From positions 63,091,959-63,155,958 of the forward strand of contig CM077345.1 in assembly GCA_039655645.1 (NCBI GenBank): a stretch of 64,000 nucleotides of DNA, read 5' to 3'. Numbering within the stretch: position 1 is the first letter of the stretch; each line of letters opens with the position of its first letter. Position numbers and translations under genes: made by a program. Below, piece by piece: positions 9,658 to 20,472 of the stretch. The stretch comes from Ammopiptanthus mongolicus. Taxonomy: Eukaryota; Streptophyta; Magnoliopsida; Fabales; Fabaceae. The notes below the pieces were generated by a model. It ran no database searches and had not been told where the DNA came from. It was given only the letters and a program-made list of their open reading frames with translations.

Positions 9658-11182
9658 ATGCCTGCCAACACTATCCCTCTCAATGACACTACATCAGTTG
9701 TAGTGCTCAACACCCAATCCTCCATCAAACTCACTGGCTCTAACTTCCCTGCCTGGCGAGTGCAATTCAATGCCCTCCTTGTTGGCTACGGCCTTGGCGG
9801 ATTTGTTGATGGCACCACAACGTGCCCTTCATCCACTCACACAGATCCTGCCTACTGGAAGAGACAGGATCAACTCATCCTGCATGCCATACTCTCCTCT
9901 GTAGACCAAAATGTCATCACCATGTTTGGCCATGTCAAAAACTCCAAACAAGCATGGGATATTCTTGACAAAATGTTTGCAAGCAAATCCCGTGCCCGCA
10001 TCATGCATCTCAAGGAGCGCCTATCACGTTTCACAAAGGGCTCCAAGACGGTTTTTGAATACCTTCAAGGTATAAAAGCAATATCGGATGAACTTGCTGT
10101 GATCAACTCTCCACTTGATGATGTTGATCTCGTGATACACACACTCAATGGCCTTGGACCTAAGTTTAAAGAAGTTTGTGCTGCCCTTCGCACACGTGAG
10201 AATCCAATAGGATTTGAGGATCTGCATGATGTTTTACTAGACTTTGAGAGCTATCTTCAAAAGGATGAAGTTATCACTCCTATTGCTTCTGCACATTCGT
10301 CTCACAAAGGGAAACACACCTTCTACAAACATGGCCACCACTCCGGTCACAATCCTTCCTTCTCAAATGGCAGGCCCATCTCTCCAGGCTTCTCACGACG
10401 AGTCACCTGCCAATATTGTGACAAACCAGGACACACAGCCAAGGTATGTTACAAGCTGCATGGCTACCCGCCCAAACCCTATACATGCCCTTCTGCTCAT
10501 CATGCAATAAACACATCTCATGGTAGTGCAATAGATTGGATTGTGGACTCTGGGGCCACCCATCACATGACCAATGCATTGGACAATCTCCATCTTACCA
10601 CTCCATACACTGGCACAGACAAGATCATAGTCGGTGATGGCTCTGCTCTCCCTATTACATATACAGGTAAAATTGTTCTATCTACAAAAAAACACACTCT
10701 ACAACTTCCCCAAGTTCTTCATGTTCCTACCATTTCTCAAAATTTATTGTCTGTGTCATCTCTATGCCAAACTAACCCAATCTCTATTGAATTTTTCTCT
10801 GATTATTTCTTGGTGAAGGATCTGAAGACAAGGGTGCCTCTTCTCACCGGACTGCATAGGAATGGCCTCTATCACATGCCTCCTCCATCCACCACTCCTC
10901 AAGCCTTCCTCACCACATCAACCTCACATCCACCATGGCACCACATACTTGGACATCCATGTCACAGCGTCATGAGACATCTCACCTCTACCAATAAAAT
11001 AAGGATGAGCACCAACACACCATACATCTCTTGTAGTAGTGCCAAGAGCCACAAACTGCCGTTTACTACTTCCAGTATTATCAGCAGAAGGCCTCTTGAG
11101 ATTATTTACTGAGATGTGTGGGGTCCTACTCCCATTAAGTCTTTAGATGGTTACTCGAATCACCAATACATGTTCTTTGTGG
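9658..11182 (+). pseudogene. Copia gag-protease-integrase (5' part), interrupted
   Basis: A 484-codon frame from ATG at 9658 encodes, in order: a copia gag domain (LTGSNFPAW near residue 25, the UBN2-type fold), a CCHC zinc knuckle (CQYCDKPGHTAKVC, about residue 250), the aspartic protease with active-site DSGATHHM (about 297), and the GAG-pre-integrase zinc region (HHILGHPCHSVMRHL, about 425) that precedes the integrase core. A TGA at 11110 interrupts the frame. In the same frame DVWGPTP follows and homology is lost near 11180, where Tekay-type LTR sequence begins. The rest of integrase resumes at 16926. Gag is unbroken, so the copia insertion is not very old; the stop and the nested insertion disable it. 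Confidence 0.9.
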
Positions 11183-12382
11183 TTGGTCGAGTCTTTACCT
11201 CTCTTCTTTGGTCTTTGAGCTTTCTAGGGCTAACACTATGGTATATGTGTTGTGCTCGTGATTAGGGTAAAGTTCGAATTCGTGTTTATGCGAGTATTTG
11301 AGCTTGAGACTGCGGCTATTCTTGGAGGAGGCTGCGAACTGCGAGCTGCGAGTGGTGGTGGTGAGCCTGTGTTCATGTGGATTTACGTGCCGGCTATTCA
11401 GGTGGGGAGAAAGAGTATTGTTGTCGTCGGGAAGGCAATGTAGCGTAGTTGTATTTTCTGCTATGTGTAGGGAAGCCCTAACCGTACTAGTGGTTGAACC
11501 CTGATAAAGTAGTTTAGCATACTTTGGACTATCACCATTAGTTTTGGAAACTCTAGGTTAGATAACTGTTGATTGAGGATGATCTGCTTCGTATGACTGT
11601 TGTGGTGTTGATTGTGCTATATGCTATCTGTATACGTGCCTACATGCTACTTGATGTATGATATGCATGTTGTATTGTGGATGTTGATATCATTGTTGTT
11701 ATGTTGTATGTTGTACTGTTGTGTTATGACGGAATGATGGTTAGCTTTAGGTTTGGCAGTGTGCCGCTTTTGATGTTCGATTGATACCGTGGATGGTGCC
11801 GATGCTATTGTGTTGACTGTTTGAGGCTGTGGCCGTGTTGTTTGAGCTATGGCTCGTGGACGCGTGGCGTCGAGGTTGTGGTCGTGTTGATGCGATGGCA
11901 TCGTGTTGTTGCTGATTGAGTGTTAGGCGTGAGATCCGGTCTCAAGCCCGTTGAGGATGTTTGTTACATATCATCAGCTGCCAAGTGGCGAGGCCATATG
12001 GCAGGTAGTATGGGCTGCCAACGTCATATGAGGTTAGTTGTACCTGAGTGCAGGTATGGAAGGTGGAGGGGTCGATGAAGTGAATGACCTTGGGATGTTT
12101 GCGGTCTCGGAAATAGGTTATAGTGACGGATGAGGTAGCTCCTATCCTGTCGTGACTCCCAATCTAGTCCAGTTTGCCCGATTAATCTCTGAGCTTTTCA
12201 CGTTCCAGGCTAACGTTCCGAGGCGACCAAGACACCCTTGTTACGGTGTGGAAAGGGGATGCACTCTTATTGGTCATGGCGAACGGTTCGATTTCTTGGA
12301 AAAGCTAACTCCGTTCCGACACAGAAACTGTTCCATTGTGGACTTATTCCGGCGTGGAACCTGCTTTGTGAGATTCGACTGA
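11183..12382 (+). mobile_element. Partial Tekay-type LTR, plus orientation
   Basis: From CGAGTCTTTACC at 11184 to GTGAGATTCGAC the sequence is a diverged reverse complement of about 13480-14735 in the neighbouring minus-strand LTR. Shared blocks include GTGTTGTGCTCGTGATTAGGG, GGTGGGGAGAAAGA, CTGCCAAGTGGCGAGGCC and CTAACTCCGTTCCGACA. The U3 start is missing, and it abuts copia integrase on the left. It therefore forms one arm of an inverted pair with a loop of about 1.1 kb. The frames visible here (for example 11252-11504) show no protein motif. Confidence 0.8.
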
Positions 12383-12947
12383 TGAGACGACCCTCCTCTC
12401 TTAGAAGGATAATCCCATTAGACCCAAAAATCCTACTATTATTGACTATGCCTAGCCATATATAAAACAATAGTGTGGTAGTCAAACAACGTCGCGGAAG
12501 CAAACAAGCAATAACGGCAAGCATAAAAAGATCATCAGAGTGAAAAGCAACATAAAAGTAACTGTACAAATACCATACATATCTTAGCCCATCAGTAGGG
12601 CACTGTACATACATATACATGCTGTCAAAGTAAACTGAAAATACATCCATAGCCAAAAGAAAAACTCTCGGAGCTCACCAGTACTACCCGTCCCCTCTCA
12701 AAAGGTACACAAAAAGCTCTCAGCTCACAACCTAGGAAGCACTGGCAGGCTTTCACCATTAGTGGTGAGGATGCCCTGAGCTACCCTGACCCTCGCGCAT
12801 GAGTATGCCTGTACCGCACCAGAGGCTCATACTCTGACGAAGGGCTAGACACACGATCCTACGCCTACGATAGGTACTCAGATACCGCTCCGTCCTCCGG
12901 TGCTGGCCTCGATAGACGTAGCCTCTCTCGCTGGATACAACTGAGGA

Positions 12948-13262
12948 CTAGGGTGCCACCCACATGTAGTCCCGCTCCTTCTGCCTCGGTGGTCGCCACA
13001 TCTTGGGAAAAGGAAGGAACTGGTACGCGCGGTAGGGGCTAATGATATCCACGTACGGTGGCATGCCTTTCCGAAAGATCAGACTGATGGGTCTCGTGTA
13101 AACCACTAAGAAGGTCGAGGGGTCCACCCGCCATCCCTTCTCATCATGATATACAATCTCAACGTCGCCCAGCACCGGCATCCGCGATGCCCCGTGATAA
13201 ATGGGTGAAGTCTGGGTTCCATCCTGTTCCTCGGCTGGCTCGTCGTCTTTATGCGAACCCAT
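12948..13262 (-). CDS. LTR-embedded ORF, 104 codons, unknown function
   Basis: This frame lies inside the Tekay-type LTR, starting at ATG 13262 and ending about 560 bp before the LTR terminus. The N-terminus is acidic (GSHKDDEPAEEQDG); the middle reads PVLGDVEIVYHDEKGW followed by VVYTRP; the C-terminus is basic and aromatic. The LTR of copy E has a frame (55190-55384) with PVLGDFELLYAEDDRLW and VVYTCP in the same order, and several of the shared residues use different synonymous codons. A T-rich tract ending TTCTGTA lies just upstream of the ATG. No known domain is recognised. It may be a real small protein, a spliced exon joined to gag, or chance conservation in a structured RNA. Confidence 0.35.
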   Translation of the reverse strand: MGSHKDDEPAEEQDGTQTSPIYHGASRMPVLGDVEIVYHDEKGWRVDPSTFLVVYTRPISLIFRKGMPPYVDIISPYRAYQFLPFPKMWRPPRQKERDYMWVAP

Positions 13263-15012
13263 TACAGAACAACAAAAACAACAGTAGGGAGATAAGAAAT
13301 ACCGTGCATAACAATATCGGAAAACAACAATAATGCAGTAAACAAATATAACATATAGTAGATATCGTAGATATAACAGTTATTGCACTCCGACAAACGT
13401 CTCTCAAGACAAACGTGCAACAAGCATCCATCTCCGTGAGTCTCACACTTAGATCAATCCTCTAGACCGGGATATTGATCCCATTTAGCATGTCGGCCGA
13501 ATCGCTCACAAAACTCGTTCCCACTGGAACGGTTCCACACCCGAAAAAAGTCCACACGGAACAGGTTCTATGTCGGAACGGAGTTAGCTTGTCCAAGAAA
13601 CCGAACCGCTCACCGTGACCAATAAGAGTGCATCCTCCTTCCACACCGGAACGGGGTATCTCGGTCGCCTCGGAACGTTAGCCTGGAACAAATGGAAAGC
13701 TCTGGGATTAGTCGGCCAAACCAGACTGAATCGGGCATCACGACAGGATAGGGGCTACCTCATCCGTCATTGTAAACTATTCCCGGACCGGCAACATCCC
13801 CAAGGTCACTCACTTGACTGCCCCATCTACTCTCCGTACCCGCACTCAGGTACAACTAACCTTGTATGACGCTGGCAGCCCATACTACCTGTCACACGGC
13901 CTCGCCACTTGGCAGCTGATGATGATATGCAGCAAACATCCTCAACGGATTTGATATCGGATCGCACGCCTAAGCTCTCAGTTAGAAGCAACACGATGCC
14001 ACTGTATCCACACGGCCACAGGCTCGACGCCACGCGTCTACAAGCCACAGCTCCAACAGTCACGGCCACAACCTCAAAAGTCAGCATAACAGCAACGGCA
14101 CCATCCACGGTATCAATCCGACAACAACACGGCACACAGCCAAACTTAACTCTTAGGCATTCTGCCACAACGTTCAATCATCACGGCATATAGCATAATA
14201 ACAGCAACAATAATACCAATAACAGCACATAGCAGCATATCACGTACCAAGTAGGATATAGGCACTTAGACAGATAGCAACAACAACAATCAGCAGCATA
14301 CATTCATACGAAGTCAAACATCCTCAATCAAAAGTTTACTAGCCTAAGGTTTCCAACTTAACGGCGATAGCCCAAAGTAAGCTAAACCTAGGGTTTAGGC
14401 ACTTTATCAGAGCTCAACCACTAGAAGGCTTAGGGCTTCCCTATACATAGCAGAAAAACATCCTACATTGTTCTTGCCTTCCTGACGGTAGCAGTATTCT
14501 TTCTCCCCACCTGAACAATCGACACGCGAATCCACGCGATCACCGGCTTGCCAAGCTCGCAACTTCCAATACGAAGAATAGCTTCGGAACAGCCACGAAC
14601 CTTCTCCCTAGCCGTGGCCTCAAGCTCCAATTGCGGGGAAATCACAAGCAAGAACTTTGCCCTAATCACGAGCACAACACATATACAATAGTGCCCTAGG
14701 GCAGGCTCAAAAGATCAAAGAAAAGGTAAAGACTCGAAGAACGCCAAGAACACGAAGAGCGCATGTTAGCGATTCGAGTTTACCTGGGACGAATTGAGTA
14801 AGTAATCCGTCAAAGCCGGAGATAACTTGGGCCGCGATCACACCGGTGTTGTCGGAATCGCGATCCGAAGCTCCGAAGTCCCTTAATCTAAGCTTTCTCA
14901 CTCTAAAGCACTGCTTCCTCTCTCTCTGTAGTTGCAGAGAATTATGGAAACTCAAGGAAATTTCGTGCAAATGAGGGAGAGAAATGAAACTCCACTAACT
15001 TGAGCTGCTATG

Positions 15013-15251
15013 CACGCTTTAGCGTGGACAACCTTCACGCTTGAGCGTGCCCACGCTTAAGCGTGAGGTGTTATCCATGCTTGAGCGTGGAACCTTGTCC
15101 ACTCCGTCTTGACCCTGGCCTGACACGTGTAGCACACGCGTCAAAAAGCACACCAGCTAGCAAACGCACTAGGAACGCTTGATAGTGCAACGTTACCAAC
15201 GCTTGAGCGTTGGCACGCTAGGGAGTGCTTCCTTTCCCACGCTTGAGCGTG
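15013..15251 (-). repeat. Cluster of CACGCTTRAGCGTG palindromes in U3
   Basis: Near-palindromic 14-mers occur at 15013, 15036, 15052 (perfect, CACGCTTAAGCGTG), 15076 and 15238. An 18-bp form, CCAACGCTTGAGCGTTGG, lies at 15196, and decayed versions near 15174 and 15213. That is about eight units in 240 bp, upstream of the conserved LTR part. Such sites could bind dimeric proteins or fold as RNA hairpins; neither is shown. Confidence 0.85.
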
Positions 15252-15453
15252 TAGTTTAGCTGAAAAATTCTTCCAAACTTCTGGCTCCCACAGTTAGTCG
15301 TTTAACCCCTTAGGCACCTCCAACCTTGTTCAAGCCTATTTCTAAGCTTCAAATTAGGTCTAAAACTAGTGCACAACAATTTACACTATCATTCAAAGCC
15401 CTAATCGAGATTAATCCACTTGATTAGAGTCACAGGAAATCGGGATGTTACCA

Positions 15454-16425
15454 TACCACCCCCTTTTCAGGAAATTTCGTCCCCGAAATTTTCGTTGCAT
15501 ACCTGTGAACGAAAGGAATGACTCTGACGCATCTCAGCTTCTTGTTCCCACGTTGAATCACCAGTCACTAGGTTCCATTCCACTCTGACTAACGGAATGT
15601 GCTTACCGAGCAGTTCCTTGATCCTTCTATCCGTGATCCAAATTGGTGAAGCTTCATACTCAAGGTTCTCTTTCAGTTGGATTGATTCGGGCTCTGGCAC
15701 GCATGATGGATCGGGATGATACTTTTTGAGTTATGAGACGTGAAAGACGTCTTGAAGATTTGACAGATTTGGTGGCAAAGCTATTTGATAGGCTACAGGG
15801 CCTATTCGTCGAAGAATCTGAAACGGTCCTATAAATTTAGGTGTCAGCTTTTTGGATTTTATTGCCCTGCCCACTCCAGCTCTTGAGGTAACTCTCATGA
15901 ACACATGGTCGCCCTCTTGGAACTCCAAGGGCCTTCTCCTCTTGTTGGCGTAACTTTTCTGCCTATCCCTTGCAACCTTCATATTTGCCCATATCTTACG
16001 GACTTGTTCCGTTGTTTTCCATACCAATTCCGGTCCTAACAGCTGACTCTCTCCAGTCTCAAAACAACACAACGGAGTCCTGCACTTACGTCCATACAGT
16101 GACTCGTACGGCGCCATTCCAATACTTGAATGGAAACTGCTGTTTAAGTAAACTCGATCAATGGAAGAAACTCGTCCCAACTTCCGTCAAAACTCGCTCT
16201 TAAGAGATCACAATGAACGTCAACGTTAACAGACTCTCAGTCCTCCAATGATTGAATCGTTCGTTTAGACTGACTATCCGTTTATGGATGATAAGCAGAA
16301 CTCATACTTAACTTAGTTCCCATTGTCCTGTGCAAGCTTCTCCAAAACCTTGAGGTAAACCTTAGATCACGATCCGAAACGATACTCGAAGGTACCCCAT
16401 GCAGCCTTACAACCTCCTTGATGTA
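15454..16425 (-). pseudogene. Tekay-type integrase C-terminus and chromodomain (copy A)
   Basis: The minus strand, from the gap edge down, encodes the integrase core end (SSIVSDRDLRFTSRFW, second catalytic Asp), then the integrase C-terminal region (SSIGMAPYESLYGRKCRTPL, then a QEGDHVFMRV block and LTPKFIGPFQIL). Last comes a chromodomain-like tail (IPLVRVEWNLVTGDSTWEQEAEM) ending near 15467, next to the PPT at 15454-15470 (plus strand TACCACCCCCTTTTC). A stop separates the DVFHVS region from the tail and a frame break lies near 16190-16280, so it is a pseudogene. Catalytic residues upstream lie in or beyond the N gap. The fused chromodomain marks the chromovirus branch of Ty3-gypsy. Confidence 0.9.
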
Positions 16426-16925
16426 NNNNNNNNNNNNNNNNNNNNNNNNNNNNNNNNNNNNNNNNNNNNNNNNNNNNNNNNNNNNNNNNNNNNNNNNNNN
16501 NNNNNNNNNNNNNNNNNNNNNNNNNNNNNNNNNNNNNNNNNNNNNNNNNNNNNNNNNNNNNNNNNNNNNNNNNNNNNNNNNNNNNNNNNNNNNNNNNNNN
16601 NNNNNNNNNNNNNNNNNNNNNNNNNNNNNNNNNNNNNNNNNNNNNNNNNNNNNNNNNNNNNNNNNNNNNNNNNNNNNNNNNNNNNNNNNNNNNNNNNNNN
16701 NNNNNNNNNNNNNNNNNNNNNNNNNNNNNNNNNNNNNNNNNNNNNNNNNNNNNNNNNNNNNNNNNNNNNNNNNNNNNNNNNNNNNNNNNNNNNNNNNNNN
16801 NNNNNNNNNNNNNNNNNNNNNNNNNNNNNNNNNNNNNNNNNNNNNNNNNNNNNNNNNNNNNNNNNNNNNNNNNNNNNNNNNNNNNNNNNNNNNNNNNNNN
16901 NNNNNNNNNNNNNNNNNNNNNNNNN
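16426..16925. other. Assembly gap of exactly 500 N
   Basis: The run is exactly 500 N, the usual placeholder for a gap of unknown size. Minus-strand Tekay pol runs into its left edge and plus-strand copia integrase leaves its right edge. The missing DNA must hold the junction between them and probably the rest of the Tekay element. Open frames drawn across it are meaningless. Confidence 0.98.
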
Positions 16926-17718
16926 TGCAACCGCCGAAAGACGGCACCGTCACATTGTAGAAACCGCAAGGGCCCTACTACATCATGCAAAATTGCCTCC
17001 AAAATTCTGGTCCTTTGCCTTTTGCACTGCAACATACTTAATCAATAGACTACCCATTCCCAATCTCAACATGGAATCACCATACAAAATTCTACACCAC
17101 ACCAACTATAATCCCCTTCACCTTCACTCCTTTGGATGTCTTTGCTTTCCCTGGCTGCGCCCCTACAACAGTAACAAGCTCCAACTTCGATCCACCCCAT
17201 GCATATTCATTGGGTACTCTCCTTCCCAATATGCCTATCACTGTTTGGACCCCATCACACACAAAATCTATACATCCAGGCATGTCATCTTCCATGAAAA
17301 CCACTACCCATATAACTCACTAACCACACCAGAATCAAATAATCTACTTCAATTACCCAATGTCCAGCAACCACCACACATCACACTCCCTATCAACCAT
17401 TTACCTCGGGATGCACCAAACACGATTGCAGGAGCTATTACCGAAGCAGTCACCTATCAAGAGGCCCCTTTGTGTTCAAACTCTCAACCAGGTAATGACT
17501 CCCTTCCTCCACTTCCTTCACTTGATACTGCTCATGATACTAACCCAGTTTCAGAACCCACTTGCCATCACTCTATGGTCACCAGGTCTCAAAACAACAT
17601 CTTTAAACCAAAAAGAGTTTTTCAGGCTTCTAATCATTCACTACCAGAGAACCTTGAGCCCTCTAATGTTAGACATGCACTAGATCAAAGGATATTCAAT
17701 TTTCTATCTATTGTTTGA
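16926..17718 (+). pseudogene. Copia integrase C-terminus and linker (3' part of split element)
   Basis: The frame opens at the gap edge with AERRHRHIVETARALLHHAK, the end of the copia integrase core, carrying the region of the third catalytic residue. It continues through FGCLCFPWLRPYNSNKL and FIGYSPSQYAYHCLD, the conserved region between integrase and reverse transcriptase. The Pro/Ser/Thr-rich linker follows and ends at TGA 17716, before any RT motif. Relative to the 9658-11182 half, only about 110 residues of integrase are missing. Both halves therefore most likely come from one element split by the nested Tekay DNA. RT and RNase H are absent. Confidence 0.85.
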
Positions 17719-17908
17719 AAGGGAAAGTTCAACTTCCTTACTTGGAAAAAACCTCCAGAGTTAATAGTCAGGTATATGAATGGATGCGACCAGAGGAGCA
17801 TTCATTATAAGGAAAATACAATAGTATGTTCTCTTTCACTTCCATATGTGGAAAGGTAGAATCTTCATTCAATAGTGGTGGTGGACCTCCCCAATGAAGA
17901 AACCTGTT
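17719..17908. other. Short stretch between copia pol and SIRE LTR
   Basis: No recognisable coding content. By position it may be decayed copia sequence. The SIRE-type LTR begins at 17909, preceded by CTGTT, its candidate target duplication. The other end cannot be checked because the element is truncated. Confidence 0.35.
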
Positions 17909-19226
17909 TGAAACACAAGAAGGGGGTTGAATTGTGTTTCTTACGTTTTTAAAACTTTTCGCAAGTAGATATATAAGTTTTTGTAAAGGTTGGACGTTAA
18001 AACGATAACGGACGCAAGAAGCATTTCCAAACACCAGTTGGATGCTTACTTAGAAGGATTAAGATAAAAGAAACAAGCACGATAAGAAAGCAATTCAATG
18101 CCAAGGAGTTAGTCAAAAAATAAACTAAAGCGAAAGTAAGGGAAAGAAAAAGAACACAAAGATGTTATCCTGGTTCACTCTTCACCAAAGAGCTACGTTC
18201 AGTCCTCTCTACTCGAGAGTTTCTCCACTATAAAAAAAAACCCTTTGTTACAAGTATTAAACACCTCTTCAGGCAAGTATTCTATATCTTTTCAGGCACA
18301 CTAAGTATTCTTTTACAGGCAAGCCTCTTCAGGATCAAGTATTCTTTCTAATCAAGCCTCTTCAGGCTTAACCAACTAAGGTTTTCAAAAAGAGTTGTTG
18401 TTCTACTGACTCCCTAAGTGTGAGGGTTTGAAACTTAAGCTTAGAACTCTAAAGCAAAACTCTTCGCAGAGAGTGATATGAAAGTTTAAGAGCAGAGTAA
18501 GCTCGTATGCTTTGAATTTTCTCTTGCTAGCTTGTTTTTTTATATGCTTGTATTTTTCTCAAGTTCGGTAACTTTGCATCTTCTAAGGAGAAGGTATTTA
18601 TAGACTTCTGGCCTTCATCAATCTTCAATCTTCAACGGTGGAAAAAAGATCCATTCTGATCATACATTAAATGCATTATACCGTTGAGTTTGATAACTTG
18701 TTGAGGCTTCTGATCAGCAAAGTAGACTGTCAGACTTGATAGCTGAAAGTAGGGCTGACACCTTTTCCTTATAATTGAAAGTTGGCTTTTGTCTTTTCTT
18801 TTTGGAGATAGTAAAATCCTCTTGTGGCAGGGACAGACTGGCTTCAGCTTTCGACGGTACGAAGATTACAAAGAATGTTTGTCCATAGAATACAAGCGTT
18901 TACACATTGAATATAATAAATTCAAACGTTTACAAAAGCGTTCGCGCTAAAAAGTCAAAAGTAATTGGACTAAACAAAGAGAACACGTAAAAGGAAGAGT
19001 CTTTGGACTCAAATACAACATTGAGCGTTTACAGTCCATAAAGAGCGAGAACTCGGTTTTGGATGGGTCTGTAAGTCTTTGGACTTATATAATCTTTGGA
19101 CTTAGATTTTCCTGCACACTTAAGATAGAGCATTAGTCCACAACTAATCTTTGTTCTCTTAAATTTTTCTTTTGTTAACATCAAAACTCAAGAGATTAAT
19201 GGACCATAACCACTTTGGTTCCAACA
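17909..19226 (-). mobile_element. SIRE/Maximus-type 3' LTR, minus strand
   Basis: On the minus strand the LTR begins TGTTGGAACCAAAG at 19226 and ends CTTCTTGTGTTTCA at 17909 (1318 bp, TG...CA). A polypurine tract is directly upstream (19227-19241). Its U5 terminus, ATTCAACCCCCTTCTTG, and a GAACCAGGATAAC block are shared with the solo LTR at 6582-8690. A hairpin-bearing repeat (AAGCCTCTTCAGGCTT at 18354, with partial units at about 18262, 18288 and 18321) corresponds to the 35-bp array in that solo LTR. Only this LTR of the element is in the window. Confidence 0.85.
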
Positions 19227-19241
19227 ATCTCCCCCTTTTTT
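19227..19241 (-). promoter_or_regulatory. Polypurine tract
   Basis: The minus strand reads AAAAAGGGGGAGAT immediately before the TGTTGGAACC start of the LTR. This is the expected primer site for plus-strand DNA synthesis, and it fixes the orientation of the element. Confidence 0.85.
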
Positions 19242-19530
19242 ATGATGACAAAATATACTAATTTGATTGAACAAAGTTTCCTAGAGAGCTAAGAAGCTCC
19301 CCCTAAGGGAAAGACTATTATCAGTTAAAGCGTATAAGAATGGAAAACTATAGTCCAATAAACACAGATATAAGACTTAAGTAATCATATAGATGCAGGC
19401 AATCAGATGGGCATAAATAAAACAAAATGACCAATCAAATTAATATTCCCTTTCTCCCCTTTTTTGCCATCAAACAAAAGAGAGATTTAACCATCATTGT
19501 CAAAAAAAGAAAACTAAATGTAATGTTTTT

Positions 19531-20472
19531 TTAAGAAGGTGGAGGAGGAGGAGGAGGTTTTGGAAGAAAGTTCTGAAACATGGTCGCAATCTGCTGTAGC
19601 AGAACTGCATTGTTTGCCTCAATGGATCGTTGGATGAACTCTTGAAATTTCGGAGGAATAGCAGAGACAAAACTCTCAGCTGTGGCCTTGGTTGCCTTAG
19701 GATTTCTTTGATCAGGAATAACACTCAAAGCTTGAGATGGAGAGGGATCAACGGGATAAACCACAGAGAGAGGGATTGGTTGAGACTTAGAAGGTTCTGA
19801 GTCTGCAACATGCTCAACTTGCTCTTTTGGATAAGGATCCTCATAGACAATCTCTGTGTCCCCAGTTTCTTCATGAATAACTTGGACAGGTACAGCTGGT
19901 GGTGCCTTAGAGTTAGGATCTTCTTGAGTAGCATGCTTAGGTGGAGGAGGAAGTACATCAAGAATGATCTCAGTATCATCATATCTACTTTCTTTCCTCC
20001 ATCTAGGTTTTGGACCCGGAAGAACATTCGTCGGATACAAAGGAATTCCGAAGATGTCGTCCAATAATAGGAAGTCAGCATCAGAGATTCTGTATTGTCT
20101 TGGGAATGTGCGAGTCTTCCTCTTTTCTTCATCTGATAAACCAGACGTGGACGTTTCCTTTGCACCTCTCCAGATGAATTTTTCCCAGTAAATGCGAGCG
20201 TCTGGATCATATCTCTCAGAAGGATCCTTTTTCCATATGTGAGCTAGTTCTTGTGAGTCATCTATTGGACTAGTCCAGAACAAGGGATCAAAGGCAGTTC
20301 TGTAAGGCAATGTCCATGTTTCAATCCTTTTTCTTCCATCTTTATTCTTGTTAGGGTCCAACATCGGGATCCTTGGACAAGTACGAGGAGGGACAACTCC
20401 CACTGTTATGTTAGCCGTTCTTCTCCAGAATCTTTTTGGCAGGTTGTGATGAATCTTGGCTTCTCTTGTCAT
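19531..20472 (-). pseudogene. Envelope-like ORF, C-terminal 313 codons
   Basis: A long minus-strand frame lies between pol (absent here) and the PPT, where SIRE/Maximus copia elements carry an extra envelope-like gene. The N-terminal part is rich in Trp, Arg and Pro (IDDSQELAHIWKKD at about residue 70). A Pro-rich acidic middle follows, then a Gln/Ile-rich possibly helical stretch near residue 275, and a tail of eight prolines before the stop. No transmembrane span or signal peptide is visible here, so a true envelope function is doubtful; the name reflects position and family custom. The frame is closed upstream by frameshifts near 20480-20560. Confidence 0.6.

Larger units (their letters stand above)
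12384..15453 (-). mobile_element. Tekay/Del-type 3' LTR (copy A), minus strand
   Basis: Reading the minus strand, the LTR starts TGGTAACATCCCG at 15453, directly after a polypurine tract, and appears to end ...GTCGTCTCA at 12384. This is equivalent to the GTCTCA ends of the LTRs at 37418 and 49898. At about 3.07 kb its length matches the roughly 2.9 kb inferred for the related copies. It carries a palindrome cluster in U3 (15013-15251) and a conserved ORF near U5 (12948-13262). No PBS follows the U5 end, in line with this being the 3' LTR. A plus-strand LTR fragment follows instead, so the element is truncated or rearranged there. Confidence 0.75.

Noticed and set aside
16282..17035. Long frames across 16426-16925
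   Set aside because: They consist of unknown residues over the N gap. Only the flanking parts are real sequence.
19531..20472. True envelope glycoprotein in the SIRE-type element
   Set aside because: No signal peptide, membrane span or cleavage site is visible. The envelope-like label rests on gene position only, so no entry function is claimed.
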